From Terriglobia bacterium (GTDB lineage: Bacteria > Acidobacteriota > Terriglobia > Terriglobales > Acidobacteriaceae): 64,000 bases of DNA. The stretch covers positions 1 to 64,000 of the forward strand of contig JAIQFC010000021.1 of assembly GCA_020073465.1 (NCBI GenBank), given 5' to 3'. This document shows, piece after piece, positions 50,661 through 61,700 of the stretch. The position numbers were made by a program, and so were the translations under genes. The notes under the pieces were generated by a model. It searched no databases and was not told the origin of the DNA. It was given only the letters and a program-made list of their open reading frames with translations. The stretch's first letter is position 1. Each line of letters begins with the position of its first letter.

Positions 50661-51066
50661 AGCACATTCCCCTGGGTCCCATTCTCTTGAAGCTGTCACC
50701 GCAACGCACGAACTTCGATCCTCGCCCACCGGCAAATACAGCTCCGGGAGCGAAAAGAAATCTGGCCCGAAAAAAGCTTTCCACGAGGTCGGCGCTGCCA
50801 CGAGAAACAGGCAGTGCTTTGCTGATTGTGGGGGACCCGTAGTCCTCGTTAAAGTGATTTTGTTGGTTCGATGTACCTGTGTGTGGAGAAGATGGAGCGC
50901 GCCCAGGCGATCGACCCGGCATCGGAGCAATTCTTGGCGGATAAGGGGCGCATCCTTTACGTTCTCGGCCGCAGGCAAAAAGAGGCGAATCTGATACAGC
51001 AAAGGGAGGGCACGGAACCGGACTTTGTGTCCCCACGTTTGGCGCCGCTGCCGTACCGGCCTCGAG
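50661..51066. other. Intergenic region with a TPR-like gene remnant
   Basis: Only the TPR-like fragment at 50871-51000 suggests former coding content. No intact gene is seen before the GH36-like stop codon. Confidence 0.5.
50871..51000 (+). pseudogene. Possible TPR-gene remnant
   Basis: The frame reads MERAQAIDPASEQFLADKG, then RILYVLGRRQKEANLIQQ, a pattern of one tetratricopeptide unit with the usual DP-x-S...LGR spacing found in regulator-TPR proteins. The upstream and downstream parts do not continue the fold. It may be a degraded gene end. Confidence 0.35.
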
Positions 51067-52938
51067 TTACCTCCGGCTCCCGGGCCCGCGGCCGGAAGGC
51101 TGGCCAGGGATGGAATACTGAACCGCGTAGACTTTGCATTCGAGGGTAACAGGGCCTTTTTCGGTTGATGAACAGCGGATCGTGACCGGTTCTCCTGGGC
51201 GCAAGGTGCCGTTGCGGATCTCACCCACAGCCCATGACAGCCCACTCCAGATCATCTTGTCGTAATTGATTACGATTGGAACATCGCGTCCTTGCTGTGT
51301 TGCCTGCAACACAAGAACTTTGCCAACGGGAGTCCCGTTCGGCGGTCCACCCGGCCAACTGCGTAACAGGCGGCCATCTTTTCCTCGCTGCTCCAAAATG
51401 ATCCTGAGATCTCCTTCCTTGGGAGCCTCGACCGTCGCCGTGAGTGCAGTACCCTGCAACTGAAACTGCGCGGTCACCGAGTTGATGCGTTGCGGAATCC
51501 GCACATCTTCCTGGATCCCGAGATCGTACTTGGCGTCCGCATAACGTCCGAATCCCACGGCAGCCATTTGCCCTGGACCCAGTCTGATCCTGTTCCCATT
51601 CAGCGCGGGCTTGAACCCTGCATCGCGGAAGAGAATCCGCCCAGTGGCAATCTGTGGCTGCACCCTCGATAGCAGTGGCATCTCGATCTGTTCCACAGTC
51701 TGTCCTGGATTGACTACCGTAAAGACCGCCCCTCGACTATCGAACGAACCAAAACCATAGGGCTTGACCTCTCCCGGGATTCCGCCGAAGGTTTTTGTTC
51801 GCCCCATTGCTTGGAGAGGTGCGTACATCGACTGCACTTTGGCGAACCAGCGCGCTTGTTGGTCATCGAGAAACTCAAGATTACCGTGAACGGTATTGAC
51901 CCAACCCCCGCGAGCCACCATCAGCAACAACATTCCTTGCCACGCGTTCGTCTTGCGGTAGTAGATGGTTCCAGTGTTACCGATCATGAAGCCGGTCGAA
52001 TCGATGCGCTCAAGGGGCAGAGAACTCTGCTGGTAGCGGCGCACCATGTGGTCACTGTATATGTCCACGGAACGCCAGAAATTCATCTCGGGAACATCGG
52101 ACGGTCGCGGGTCCCCGGAATACAGCGCGTCGAACACCTCCAGCCAGCGCAGGTCGACAGGATGCTGGAAGGGAAAGGGCGCATCCGTTGACTCGACGTC
52201 GCCGCCGAACCCGTTAAACCCTTCGAGAATCACGTCTGGATTTTTCTGGCGAAACTTCTTGAGCGCTTCGCGGAACGCGGTTTGATTGCGAAAGTTGATG
52301 TCCTGCGGCGTTTGCGTTTTTTCAGCATCCGGAGTCGCCGCGGCAAAGTCGACGAAATCAAACTTGAACATGCGGATACCCCGGTCATACCAGAACTGGA
52401 GAACGGCCATGAAGTCGGGCAGGAACCCACCTTCATAAAACGACATCGATCCTTTGTTCTTGTTGAGAGAATCCTGCCACTGCGGCGCGGCGTTGATTTT
52501 GACTAGCGTGTTTGTGCTGAACCACAGTCCGGGAAGGATTCCGTTCCGCCGGCATTCCGCGATCCAGCGGTCCGGGCCGTTCGGCCAACTCGGCTTCCGC
52601 CACTTACGATAGGCGCCGTCCGGATCGAACCAGAACGCGTCCATCATGTAGTAGTCGAAATGCACTCCGAACTGTCGCAAGCGCAGAATCTGTGCCAACT
52701 CCCGCATGGCCAGATCTTCGGTGAGGAAAATGCGGTCTGACAATTCGTCGTAGGACGACCAGTTGTTGTACACCCAGATCGGATCGCGCAACAGCGTCTC
52801 GCCCAGCCGTTGGGGATTCCACTTTTGTGCCGCGGCTTTCACCGGCGCGGCCAAAGCGCAAGAGCCGAGGAGCGAGAGGAGCGCGATTCGGAAGATTCGC
52901 GAGGCGAGAGAAGTGATCTCCACATTGTTGATCTTCAT
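51067..52938 (-). CDS. GH36/GH27-like alpha-galactosidase-type enzyme, secreted
   Basis: A 623-residue exported protein. The TIM-barrel portion shows FDYYMMDAFWFDPDGAYRKW, GILPGLWFSTNTLV, RMFKFDFVDFAAATPD with the probable nucleophile Asp, and a later MLLLMVARGGWVNTVHG segment, as in clan GH-D (GH27/36) proteins. A beta-sandwich tail follows from about residue 400. It is the last gene of a polysaccharide-utilisation cluster. Alternative: a GH97-like or inactive relative. The substrate is probably alpha-galactosyl side chains. Confidence 0.65.
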   Translation of the reverse strand: MKINNVEITSLASRIFRIALLSLLGSCALAAPVKAAAQKWNPQRLGETLLRDPIWVYNNWSSYDELSDRIFLTEDLAMRELAQILRLRQFGVHFDYYMMDAFWFDPDGAYRKWRKPSWPNGPDRWIAECRRNGILPGLWFSTNTLVKINAAPQWQDSLNKNKGSMSFYEGGFLPDFMAVLQFWYDRGIRMFKFDFVDFAAATPDAEKTQTPQDINFRNQTAFREALKKFRQKNPDVILEGFNGFGGDVESTDAPFPFQHPVDLRWLEVFDALYSGDPRPSDVPEMNFWRSVDIYSDHMVRRYQQSSLPLERIDSTGFMIGNTGTIYYRKTNAWQGMLLLMVARGGWVNTVHGNLEFLDDQQARWFAKVQSMYAPLQAMGRTKTFGGIPGEVKPYGFGSFDSRGAVFTVVNPGQTVEQIEMPLLSRVQPQIATGRILFRDAGFKPALNGNRIRLGPGQMAAVGFGRYADAKYDLGIQEDVRIPQRINSVTAQFQLQGTALTATVEAPKEGDLRIILEQRGKDGRLLRSWPGGPPNGTPVGKVLVLQATQQGRDVPIVINYDKMIWSGLSWAVGEIRNGTLRPGEPVTIRCSSTEKGPVTLECKVYAVQYSIPGQPSGRGPGSRR

Positions 52939-52967
52939 ATTTACGTCACGAAGAACCTGGGGAAAGC

Positions 52968-54968
52968 TCAGTGTTCGCCCGTGATTCCCGGCCAGTCGTC
53001 AGTCCGGAACGGCGAAGCTGGCAAGCCATCCTTGTTAAAGAGGTTGCACTGCGGGCTGTCCGCCCACGCGTAGCGTACCGCCACCGGTCTGGGCACATCC
53101 CTGCTGGACACTACCACGCTGTCGCCATCAATACGAGCCTCGGCCCAGTGAAACTTTCGATCCGCACCCGCCACTGCAAAGCCGCGTAGCTCTTCGCCGC
53201 CGCGAGCCTCGAGCCCGGAACCCACATGAGTAAAGCGCACATGGAGTTCACTACCTCTGACCTGCATCGATTCGTACAAAGGACCCGAATACTCGATCGG
53301 TTGCTTGTAGATGGTGGCCAACGCCCACAACGCGAGCCGTTGTCCAACTTCCCGCTTCCGGTGGGGATGAACGTCCTTCGGATCCCCAACGTCGATGGTG
53401 ACCGCCAGTCCCGTCCCTGGCACCTGCCTCAACGTCAGCAACTGCGCCTCGCGTAACTCGGCCCAGGCCGATTCGCTCGGCTGGTCCGGGGTTGCGCCGT
53501 GATTGGGCAACTGCACGACCAGGAACTTCAGATCCTTCTGGCGCGAAGCATCGCGCCAACTGTTGATCAGCGCGGGAAGCAGTTTCCGGTACTGATGAGC
53601 CTTCAGCGCGTTGCTTTCTCCCTGATACCAGAGCGCGCCGCGGAGTGCATACGGGAGCAGGGGAGTGATCATTCCTTCGTACAGGCCCGAGACCGGCATG
53701 GGCGCATATCCCAGAGTTGTCAGACTCTGGATCGTGAAACCTGACAGTGCATCCTGGGTGAAAGGAAGTGAAACTCCCCAGCCTTCCTGACGAAGATCGC
53801 GGAACCAGACTGTAACCGGTTGCCAGTCGGCAGATGCTTTCATTACCGGAGTGGCGTAGTCGTCCCAGTCAGTGATCGTAGGCTGACGGGATCGAACACG
53901 GAAGGAACCATTGCCCCGCACCCAGAATCGGATGCCCGCATAAGAGGTCAGGTCGACGGTGGAACCATCCAGCCTGTAATTGGTGGCCAGGATAGAGTCC
54001 TGCGTTCCGTCCAGGTGGCCGGTGATTCGGGCCGCAAATCCAGCCCCTCCACGGCCGGGCGATACAAGATCGAAGAGTGCGTCGGGCGCATCCGCCCAAT
54101 CATAAGCAAAGGATCCGCCCATCGAAATGCGTGCTGTTCCATCATCAAAGTTCGCGAGCGCCTTGCCTGCGGAGTTCGCGGAGGCGGGGATAAGTTCGAA
54201 ATCGTCGAATTCGAGTTCGAGAGGGAGCGGGTTCTCGGCGAACTGCTTTTCCGCCGGCGTCGCGTGATTCCATTCCTCGAAAGCAGACCGCAAGGAGGGA
54301 TCGGCCTGCAAGGCATCCGGCGCAACCCACTCCTCAATCGTGGTTCCGGGCCACGCGCTCTCAATGACACCGACGGGAACATTCTGGGCGTGATGGATCT
54401 CGCGCGCAAAGAAGTATGCCACTGCGGAGAAACGCTTCGCCGCGTCAGGAGTGCAAATCTGCCAGCGTGCAGGCAGGGTATCCTCCTGTGGTGACACAGC
54501 AACCTGTTTAGGCACGGTGAACAGCCTGATCTGCGGATAATCGGCTTTCGGAACTTCAGTCGCGGCGCCCTCGGCATTCTCCAGGGCAAATGCCATGTTC
54601 GATTGGCCGGAGGCGATCCAGACCTCTCCGATCATCACATCTTTTATTACGATCTGCTTGTTGCCTTGGACTGTTAACGTGAATGGCCCGCCTGCGGACA
54701 TTGCCGGAAGGTGAACGCTCCAGCGGTTGTGCGCGTCTGCAGTCGTCGTTGCCGTGTGACCGGCAAAACTCACGGTGATCTTTTCTTCCGGATCAGCCTT
54801 GCCCCAGATATGAATCTCGCGGCCCTGCTGCAGCACCATGTGGTCACTGACGAGCGTGGGCAGGACGGGATCAGCCCACGCACTCAGGCTGCACGCGAAT
54901 ATGCATAGGCCTGCAGCGGTGCGCACCGATCCGCGTAAACGGTGGCCCGATTCCTCGATGTGACTCAT
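52968..54968 (-). CDS. Sialate O-acetylesterase-like, secreted
   Basis: A 666-residue SGNH/SASA-type esterase with signal peptide (to about residue 34) and an N-terminal beta domain. IGEVWIASGQSNMAF holds the catalytic Ser block, and VIESAWPGTTIEEW the next block. A carbohydrate-binding-like insert (about 240-390) splits the catalytic domain, with YDWADAPDALFDLVSPG. The His of the third block appears in GDPKDVHPHRKREVGQRLALWAL. It removes acetyl esters from glycans. The ATG overlaps the GH42 stop by four bases (ATGA). Confidence 0.85.
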   Translation of the reverse strand: MSHIEESGHRLRGSVRTAAGLCIFACSLSAWADPVLPTLVSDHMVLQQGREIHIWGKADPEEKITVSFAGHTATTTADAHNRWSVHLPAMSAGGPFTLTVQGNKQIVIKDVMIGEVWIASGQSNMAFALENAEGAATEVPKADYPQIRLFTVPKQVAVSPQEDTLPARWQICTPDAAKRFSAVAYFFAREIHHAQNVPVGVIESAWPGTTIEEWVAPDALQADPSLRSAFEEWNHATPAEKQFAENPLPLELEFDDFELIPASANSAGKALANFDDGTARISMGGSFAYDWADAPDALFDLVSPGRGGAGFAARITGHLDGTQDSILATNYRLDGSTVDLTSYAGIRFWVRGNGSFRVRSRQPTITDWDDYATPVMKASADWQPVTVWFRDLRQEGWGVSLPFTQDALSGFTIQSLTTLGYAPMPVSGLYEGMITPLLPYALRGALWYQGESNALKAHQYRKLLPALINSWRDASRQKDLKFLVVQLPNHGATPDQPSESAWAELREAQLLTLRQVPGTGLAVTIDVGDPKDVHPHRKREVGQRLALWALATIYKQPIEYSGPLYESMQVRGSELHVRFTHVGSGLEARGGEELRGFAVAGADRKFHWAEARIDGDSVVVSSRDVPRPVAVRYAWADSPQCNLFNKDGLPASPFRTDDWPGITGEH

Positions 54969-57073
54969 TTCTCCTCGACGAGGACTAGGTCCCATGGCTT
55001 GACCGTGATCTGTTGCGAGTGCGTTACCGCAGCTTGCGTGAGCAGGTTGGTGCCAGAGCCGTAGGGATAGCTGAAAGTCCGGGCATCGCTCGAATAGTTC
55101 AAATAGTAGTGGATCGTCCTTCCGTTGCGGTTGACGCCATGTTTTGTCCGGACATTTGGGGGAAGGGTCTGGTCGGGTCCGGTTACCGCAGCTCTCTGAA
55201 ACACCTCCAGCAGCACCTTCTCCTGCAACGCATCTGTCAGCACAGTCCCCTCGTAGGTGAGGCTCCCGTTGCCAAACCGATTCCGCGTGATCGCCGGATA
55301 TCTGCCGAAGAAAGGATGGTCGTAGTACGCGACTCCCTCGGCAGAATCCAGATTCAACATCTCCGCCCAGTCCGAGACCTTGTTCTCCGAACCTGCGCGG
55401 AAAGGGTCACCCTTGAGCGCGAGCGGTTGGCGCAGGTTCGAGAATTCCTGATAGTGAAAGCCTGCTGCTTCGCGCAGGATGCCAGGCATGATTGTCCACC
55501 GCACGGTGTTGTACTCATTCGTGAAACCGCTCTTGAACGCCATCACCACGTGCCCGCCGCCGCGCACGTAGTCGACCAGGTTCTTCAGCACAGCATCACT
55601 GGCTACGTAAAGGGGCGGAACCAGAATGACTTTGTAGTCGGAGAAATTCCTGCTCTCCGGGAAAACAAAGTCCACACCCACGTTATTGCGGTAAAGCACG
55701 CGATACATCTGCTGCAAGATCGTACGGTAGTTCACGCGGGCGCTGAACCTCATGAACTCGATACCATAGTAAGAATCGTCGCTGTAGAGGATGGCAACTT
55801 GGTTGGTACGTTTGTAGTCGACGATCTGCTGCCCAATGCGTCGCAGTTCGTGCGCGGTCCGGCTCACCTCCTCGTAGGCGCGCCCCGGCTCGAGATCGTG
55901 ACCGAGCACGCCCTTCCAATAGGTTTCCTGCCCATAGTGGATCGAATGCCAGTGCCAGTACTCGACCATATTCGCACCCGACGAAACGTGGGTGTACACA
56001 TCGAGACGCAATTGACCGTCGTACGGCGGATATTGGTCCTTGGAATCCCAGCCGATCGATTCCGCGTTGGTCTCGGTGACCAGGTAATTCGCGTGCTTCA
56101 AAGACCGTGTGTAGTCCCCCGCAAGAGACGAAGTTTCTCCGTCGAACTCGTCCTGCGTGCCGTGATACGGGTTGGCTGCCACGATGTCCAGGCTCTTTGC
56201 TATATCGCTTTCGTTGACCTCAGCCCGCGGCGGACCGGCCAGATCATGCGTCACGAACTGGTCGGGCCGTTTGTACTGATTAACGATCGCTGCCTGCCAG
56301 GCCAGAAAGTCCGTCGTGATCCACTGCGAGTAACGTTCCCACTCCAGCTTCCATCCCGGATTGATAATTCCTTCCTGCGGTGGAATCTCCGTCCAGTCAT
56401 TCAACCGCTGGCCCCAATAATTCAATCCCCAGACCTTATTCAACTCGTCCACTGTCTTGAACTTATGCTGCAGATACTCGACGAATCCCGCTTGCACATC
56501 GTGATTGGCGGCGCCGCCCGACGATGTCTCGTTGTCAATTTGAAAGCCAATGACGGCCGAATTGTCTTTGTAGTGCTCCGCGATCTTGCGGATGACGCGC
56601 TCACAATAAAAACGGTAAGTAGGATTCAGCAGGTCTGTATTCTGACGGTATCCGAACGTAATCATCTGCCCACCGAAGCGAGTGATGGCAATCTCGGGAT
56701 GTTCTTTGTACATCCACGCCGGAATGGAATACGTCGGCGTGCCCATGATGACCTTGATTCCCGCCTTCTGCAGGCGATCAACCACACGGTCCATCCAGGC
56801 GTATTCAAAGCGCCCGTCCTCCGGTTCCCACAGTCCCCAACTGGACTCTCCTACGCGGACCACGCTGATGCCTGCCTGCTGCATCAGTTGGACATCCTTG
56901 TCGAGCCGCTCGTAGGGCATGTACTCCGGGTAGTAAGCCGCCCCGTAAAGAACGGTTTCCATTGTCTGAGGGTTGAACGCAGGCGGAACTTGCCCAAAGG
57001 AACGCTGAACGATAAACAAGAAAGCCCCGACCAGCAGGAACGCCTTCTTCGGTCCAGATAATATTCGGATCAT
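54965..57073 (-). CDS. GH42 beta-galactosidase-like, secreted
   Basis: A 702-residue enzyme with a signal peptide (to about residue 27). GH42 marks: LYGAAYYPEYMPYERLDKDVQLMQQAGISVVRVGESSWG, GTPTYSIPAWM, FQIDNETSSGG with the acid/base Glu, and LVTETNAESIGW with the nucleophile Glu. After the barrel comes the trimerisation-like domain (AILYSDDSYYGIEF, HVVMAFKSGFTNEYNTV). It removes terminal beta-galactose. It overlaps the acetylesterase gene, so both are one unit. Confidence 0.88.
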   Translation of the reverse strand: MIRILSGPKKAFLLVGAFLFIVQRSFGQVPPAFNPQTMETVLYGAAYYPEYMPYERLDKDVQLMQQAGISVVRVGESSWGLWEPEDGRFEYAWMDRVVDRLQKAGIKVIMGTPTYSIPAWMYKEHPEIAITRFGGQMITFGYRQNTDLLNPTYRFYCERVIRKIAEHYKDNSAVIGFQIDNETSSGGAANHDVQAGFVEYLQHKFKTVDELNKVWGLNYWGQRLNDWTEIPPQEGIINPGWKLEWERYSQWITTDFLAWQAAIVNQYKRPDQFVTHDLAGPPRAEVNESDIAKSLDIVAANPYHGTQDEFDGETSSLAGDYTRSLKHANYLVTETNAESIGWDSKDQYPPYDGQLRLDVYTHVSSGANMVEYWHWHSIHYGQETYWKGVLGHDLEPGRAYEEVSRTAHELRRIGQQIVDYKRTNQVAILYSDDSYYGIEFMRFSARVNYRTILQQMYRVLYRNNVGVDFVFPESRNFSDYKVILVPPLYVASDAVLKNLVDYVRGGGHVVMAFKSGFTNEYNTVRWTIMPGILREAAGFHYQEFSNLRQPLALKGDPFRAGSENKVSDWAEMLNLDSAEGVAYYDHPFFGRYPAITRNRFGNGSLTYEGTVLTDALQEKVLLEVFQRAAVTGPDQTLPPNVRTKHGVNRNGRTIHYYLNYSSDARTFSYPYGSGTNLLTQAAVTHSQQITVKPWDLVLVEEK

Positions 57074-57098
57074 GTTTCCTCACAGGTCAACATGCGTA

Positions 57099-58715
57099 TT
57101 AAGGATGGGAAGATTGCTGATGCCGTGAACACTCCCGCGACTCGATTGCGCCACGATCCACGCCGCCGCACTGAGGAACGGTCGTGCCCAGAAAGTCCCG
57201 ACCGCCGCTGTTCTCGATCATTCTTCCGGAATCAATCGCAGGAGAACCCGGGCGCAACCAATATCCGGACAGCGTATGCCGCCCAACCCCGGCGTGCCCG
57301 GCATTCTCCAGCAACGGATTGCTTGTCAGGCCGTGCGCGTCGTTCGGCGCTTCTACTCCGTAATACACGTTGAAGTCGAAGACATTGTTCGTGCTCTTGC
57401 CTGGTCCCGGCGCCGTCGCGTACGATCCGTCCGGATTGCCCGACACTCCGTACGAGAACAATCGCCCGGTGCCTTCGACGTAGAAGATGTTGTTATAGAA
57501 ATACGTATCCGAGGCCCATCCTGTCCAATCCGTGTGGAGAACCAAGTCCACATTCTCCCCTTTTCCCACATAAATAGTGTTGCCATAGATGAGAGTGTTC
57601 TTCACTGGACCGGAAAGTTTGATGCTCCGATGATGATCGTTCTGGCTGATGTTGTAGCGAACGATCGTGCCTGTATTACCCGCGCTCTCCTTCGGATCTT
57701 GAGACCCTTCATTGCAGATCAACAGAAATCCGCCGTCATTGTCGTGGCTGTAGTTGTACTGGATGATCGTGTTGCGGCTGTTCCAGTCGGAATCAAAGCC
57801 TTCTGCGTCGCGCTGCCCATGAGTTCCGTAAACTTCGTTGAACTGCACGACTGTGTTGTCAGCGCTCCATGGCCAGATACCCACGTTGTAGCCCTCTGAC
57901 CGCTGATTCGCGCGGCTGACCACGTTGTATTCGAGAACCGCGCCATCGGTCGCGACATTGACGATACCGTCGCCGCCAATATCATCAAGCACATTGTTGC
58001 GAATCACCACCCCCAGGCTGGGATACCACTTCGACCGCATCCAATGCGTCGACCAGCCGAAGATCCCGCTGCGGTCGACGTGTGAGATGTGATTTTCTTC
58101 GATGCGAAGATCGATGAACCGGCTCGGCTTCGAGTCGCCAATCGCGCTGTAGTGAATGCCACCGTTGACTTTGTCCTTGTCGGTCCCGTTGACATCGTGG
58201 ATGTCGAGATTCTGAACGTAAAGATGATGAAGCTCTCCTGAGTTCTCCGCGACCAGGTGCACCCCGCGGCGCGTTCCGGATGTCGCGCCAGTGTTCGTGA
58301 TTTCCAGATTGCGAATCTCCCAGTACTCCTGGTTCTTGAGCAAGACTGTGTCTTCGGCGAGTCCCGAACCGTTGATGGTTGGCTTCGTGTCGCGTCCGTA
58401 TTTGTCGACAACGATGGGATGCTCCGCGGTGCCAGACCCCTTGGGCCAGAGCTGGCCCGTCCAAGTTGAACCGGACTTTAGGAGGATATGGTCGCCGGGG
58501 TGGAAGACCGTGGCGTTGACTCTGTCGAGACTCCTCCATGCGGTCGCGACGGAAGAACCGGTGAGGCCATCATCGCCAGACTTGGAGTCCACGTAGTACG
58601 TCGTGCCGACGGCGCCCTCTCTGGCCGCCAGTTGTGAGCTACATACCAGCGCAACGAGAGCCGCACCAACCCGAAGCAAGGCACCACGATATGGCGATCG
58701 GAAAAAGGTCATCAT
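57099..58715 (-). CDS. Right-handed beta-helix protein (polysaccharide lyase-like), secreted
   Basis: A 538-residue exported protein. TYYVDSKSGDDGLTGSSVATAWRSLDRVN is the start of the pectate-lyase-like fold used by PL1/PL9 and GH28-like enzymes, and the repeats continue through WEIRNLEITNTG, IEENHISHVDRSGI, VIRNNVLDDIGGDGI and FNEVYGTHG. Catalytic residues cannot be assigned, so lyase, hydrolase or epimerase are possible. Position in the cluster suggests pectin-like backbone attack. Two ATGs (58715, 58712) are equal. Confidence 0.7.
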   Translation of the reverse strand: MMTFFRSPYRGALLRVGAALVALVCSSQLAAREGAVGTTYYVDSKSGDDGLTGSSVATAWRSLDRVNATVFHPGDHILLKSGSTWTGQLWPKGSGTAEHPIVVDKYGRDTKPTINGSGLAEDTVLLKNQEYWEIRNLEITNTGATSGTRRGVHLVAENSGELHHLYVQNLDIHDVNGTDKDKVNGGIHYSAIGDSKPSRFIDLRIEENHISHVDRSGIFGWSTHWMRSKWYPSLGVVIRNNVLDDIGGDGIVNVATDGAVLEYNVVSRANQRSEGYNVGIWPWSADNTVVQFNEVYGTHGQRDAEGFDSDWNSRNTIIQYNYSHDNDGGFLLICNEGSQDPKESAGNTGTIVRYNISQNDHHRSIKLSGPVKNTLIYGNTIYVGKGENVDLVLHTDWTGWASDTYFYNNIFYVEGTGRLFSYGVSGNPDGSYATAPGPGKSTNNVFDFNVYYGVEAPNDAHGLTSNPLLENAGHAGVGRHTLSGYWLRPGSPAIDSGRMIENSGGRDFLGTTVPQCGGVDRGAIESRECSRHQQSSHP

Positions 58716-58781
58716 GCAATGGAACAGAATCGGGCAACCGCTTGGGCGACAGTTGCCCGAGAAGATTCTCCCGCAGACCGG

Positions 58782-61700
58782 CTAGAACTCGAAGCGCAGT
58801 CCGAACTGCCCGAAACGGGGACTATCGGTGACCCCAAATATCTGGCCGAAGTCGCCATTCCCGATGGTGGATCGATTGCCTCCGCAACCGTTGATATTGT
58901 AGTAGTGACGGTTAAACACGTTGTAGAACTCGCCTCGGAAGGACAACTTGTACTGTCCGTCGGAGCCCATGGGGAAGTATTTCAGCAAGCTCGCGTTCTC
59001 GTTGGCAGCGCCCGGGCATCGCAATGCGCCGGTGGTCGGGGGCCCTTGCCCAAACTGTCCTGCAGCGGGCTGAGAGGCCACGCTTGCAGGCATGTAGATC
59101 TGCACGGCAGGGAATTTTGTCGGATCATTCGGACCTTTGAACCCGCTCAGATTGAAATTCGGATAGATGTTGCCCCACTGAGGCCAGTAAGGATTCTGCG
59201 CACTAACCGCGAACGGCTGCCCGGAGTTGTAGGCAAGCAGCCAGGTCATATTCCATCCTCCGAGGATCCCGTTCACCCAGCGGTTCTGGTTCGTCATCCA
59301 GCGCCGTCCCTTGCCGAAGGGCAGTTCATAGCTGACATATCCTTTCACCACGTGGGTGAGATCGTAGCCGGTGAGGGCGTGGGCTGCCACACCCATGTTG
59401 TTGAAATCCTGAATGCCCGTGTAATAGTTGTTCCCTTCCTGTACTGCTGAGTAGCTATTACCCTCTTGCCGAGACCAGGTGTAACTCATGTCCATAGTCA
59501 GGCCGCGCCCGGTGCGCTTGACCACGTCAAACACCACGGAATCATAGTAGCTCTGCCCGAGAGGGAGCCCCACGTACAGCAGATTCGGATAGAACCAGTA
59601 ATTTGACTCGGCTTGAGCCAGCTGCGGATAGGGTGCGATTGCAGAGAGTACCGGTCCGCAGAAACCGGGGTACGGGTAGCTTACGCCGTAGGACGCCGTG
59701 TCCGTGTCGCTGCATACGTAGTGGTTGAATCCGTTGATGTCCGGATTCTGCTGCGCCAGCCGCAAGAACGTAGAGGTGGGACCCTCGTTCCAAGCCAATG
59801 CGGTATCGGTGAGACGATGGCCGCGGTTCCCCACATAGGAAACTTCGACACGCATGTTGGGTGTCAGTTCATACTGCGCACCGAAATTGAAGGCATCGCT
59901 ATACCCTACGCGCAGGGCTCTGGGATCCACCGACACCACCGGGAACAGGAATGTCGGATCCACATTCTGGTTGCCAGGCTGAAATACTCCCGGATAGCCG
60001 TTGTCCCATGGGAAAGGATTGTTGACCTGGTTTGTCCCCTTGAATCCGGGAGCAAAGCCGTTGGGAACACCCTGGAAGTACGCTACACCTACCGGGTTGT
60101 AGATGATGCCGAAGGAACCGCGAAATACGACCTTGTTCCAGGGGGAATAAGCAAACCCGATCTGCGGTCCGAAGTTGGCGGCATACTCGTTCTTTTCGAA
60201 GCTGTCTCCGCCGTTCTTGGCGAAGACGAGCTTTCCGGGAACGCCGTACGTGGGATCAATGGCTGTCAGATCGAGATTCGCCCAGTGCCCGTACTTCTCA
60301 TGGAAGCGGAAGTTGTAGTCCCAGCGCAGCCCCATGTTCAGTGTGAGTTTGGACGTGACTTTGTAACTATCCTGGGCAAAGAGCGACATGGACTTCTGTC
60401 GGCCGTACAGGTTGTAAGGGGTGCTCGCACTTGCCGTGTTCACATCGCCCAAGAGATAACTCGCAAATCCGAATCCCACGTACTGGCCATAGGCTTCGCT
60501 GGGCGCTCCCGTGGTGTTGTTGGCGAAGTTAAAGGAGAGCGCGCCCGATCCGCTGTGGCTGTTCACCTGGTGAGCGCGAAAGTCGCCCCCGAAGCTGATG
60601 TTGTGGCGGCCCCTCGTCCAAGTCACGGTATCTCCAGTAATGATATTGGCTCCGGAGAAGTCCCCCTGGAACGAGTTGCCGATGAAGGTTTCGCTGAAAC
60701 CGTTGTTGATTCCGTTCTGCGCCCCGTCGAAAGAGATGATCGGGAAGTTGGTGGCACCGGTGGTTCCAAAGCCGAGTTGAGAGTTCCAGTCGCCTGAGGC
60801 CGCCGGACGGTCACCCTGCCAGTCATAGTTGTACGTGAAGTTCAGCACGTTCAAGAGGCTGGGAGAGAAAGTGTGCGATTCACTCACTCGGAACTGGTGG
60901 TTGCGAAACGCGTTGAGTCTCGCGGCAGAAAGAGGACCGCCATCCGTGGTGCCGGCAGACCACACACCTCCGCTGTCCACCAAAGTTCGGGGCTTGTGAT
61001 TGTAGATCCATGATCCGGACAAGCGGTCCTGCTCGCGCAAGGTGTGGTCCAGTTTGATCACTACCGAGTTCGGAGTCTGGAAGGGTGAATTGCTTAGTGG
61101 AAGCCGGTTGTTGAGGACCCCATTGCCTTGCGGAGCATAAGACTTCTGGTAAATCGCATTGATCTTCTGGGCCACGCTGCTGATGCTGGTGGACGGAATC
61201 GCGTTGTTCGTGAACTGGTTCCCAGTCTCAGGGTTGAAGATCATGCCCTCCTGCAGGAGTACTGATTGACCGTCTTCGTTCAGCACGGAAATCGGCGTCG
61301 TGCCCGCGCTAGTGCAGTCCGGTGCAACGCTGGTGTCGGGCTGCGTACACAGTTGTGGGCCGAGCAAGGCGGCGAAGTTCCCGTTCAGGAAATCCGCAGT
61401 CGGCACGATCGAACTGTATCCGCCCAGTCGGCGGTCGACCTGGGTGTAGCGTTCGAATGCGCCGAAGAAGAAAGTCTTATTCTTGATGACCGGGCCGCCC
61501 AGGCTGAACCCGTAGTCCCAGGCTCTCCGCTTGGGCTTGCGCTCGCCATTACTGTTATTGGTCCAGGTATTCGCATCGAACAACTCGTTGACGCCGTAGA
61601 GGAACGCCGTGCCGTGCAGCTTGTTGGTTCCCGACTTCAGATTGAACGACATGACCCCGCCCCCGGTGATGCTGCTCTGGGCGTCCAGGCCACTGGTCTG

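Noticed and set aside
55013-57061. A 682-codon open frame antisense to the GH42 gene
   Set aside because: Its amino acid composition (many R, V, H) is that of a shadow frame in GC-rich DNA, and the opposite strand has a complete catalytic family match.
59613-60797. A 394-codon open frame antisense to the TonB receptor
   Set aside because: The receptor frame runs through unbroken with a signal peptide and terminal Phe; the antisense product shows no recognisable pattern.
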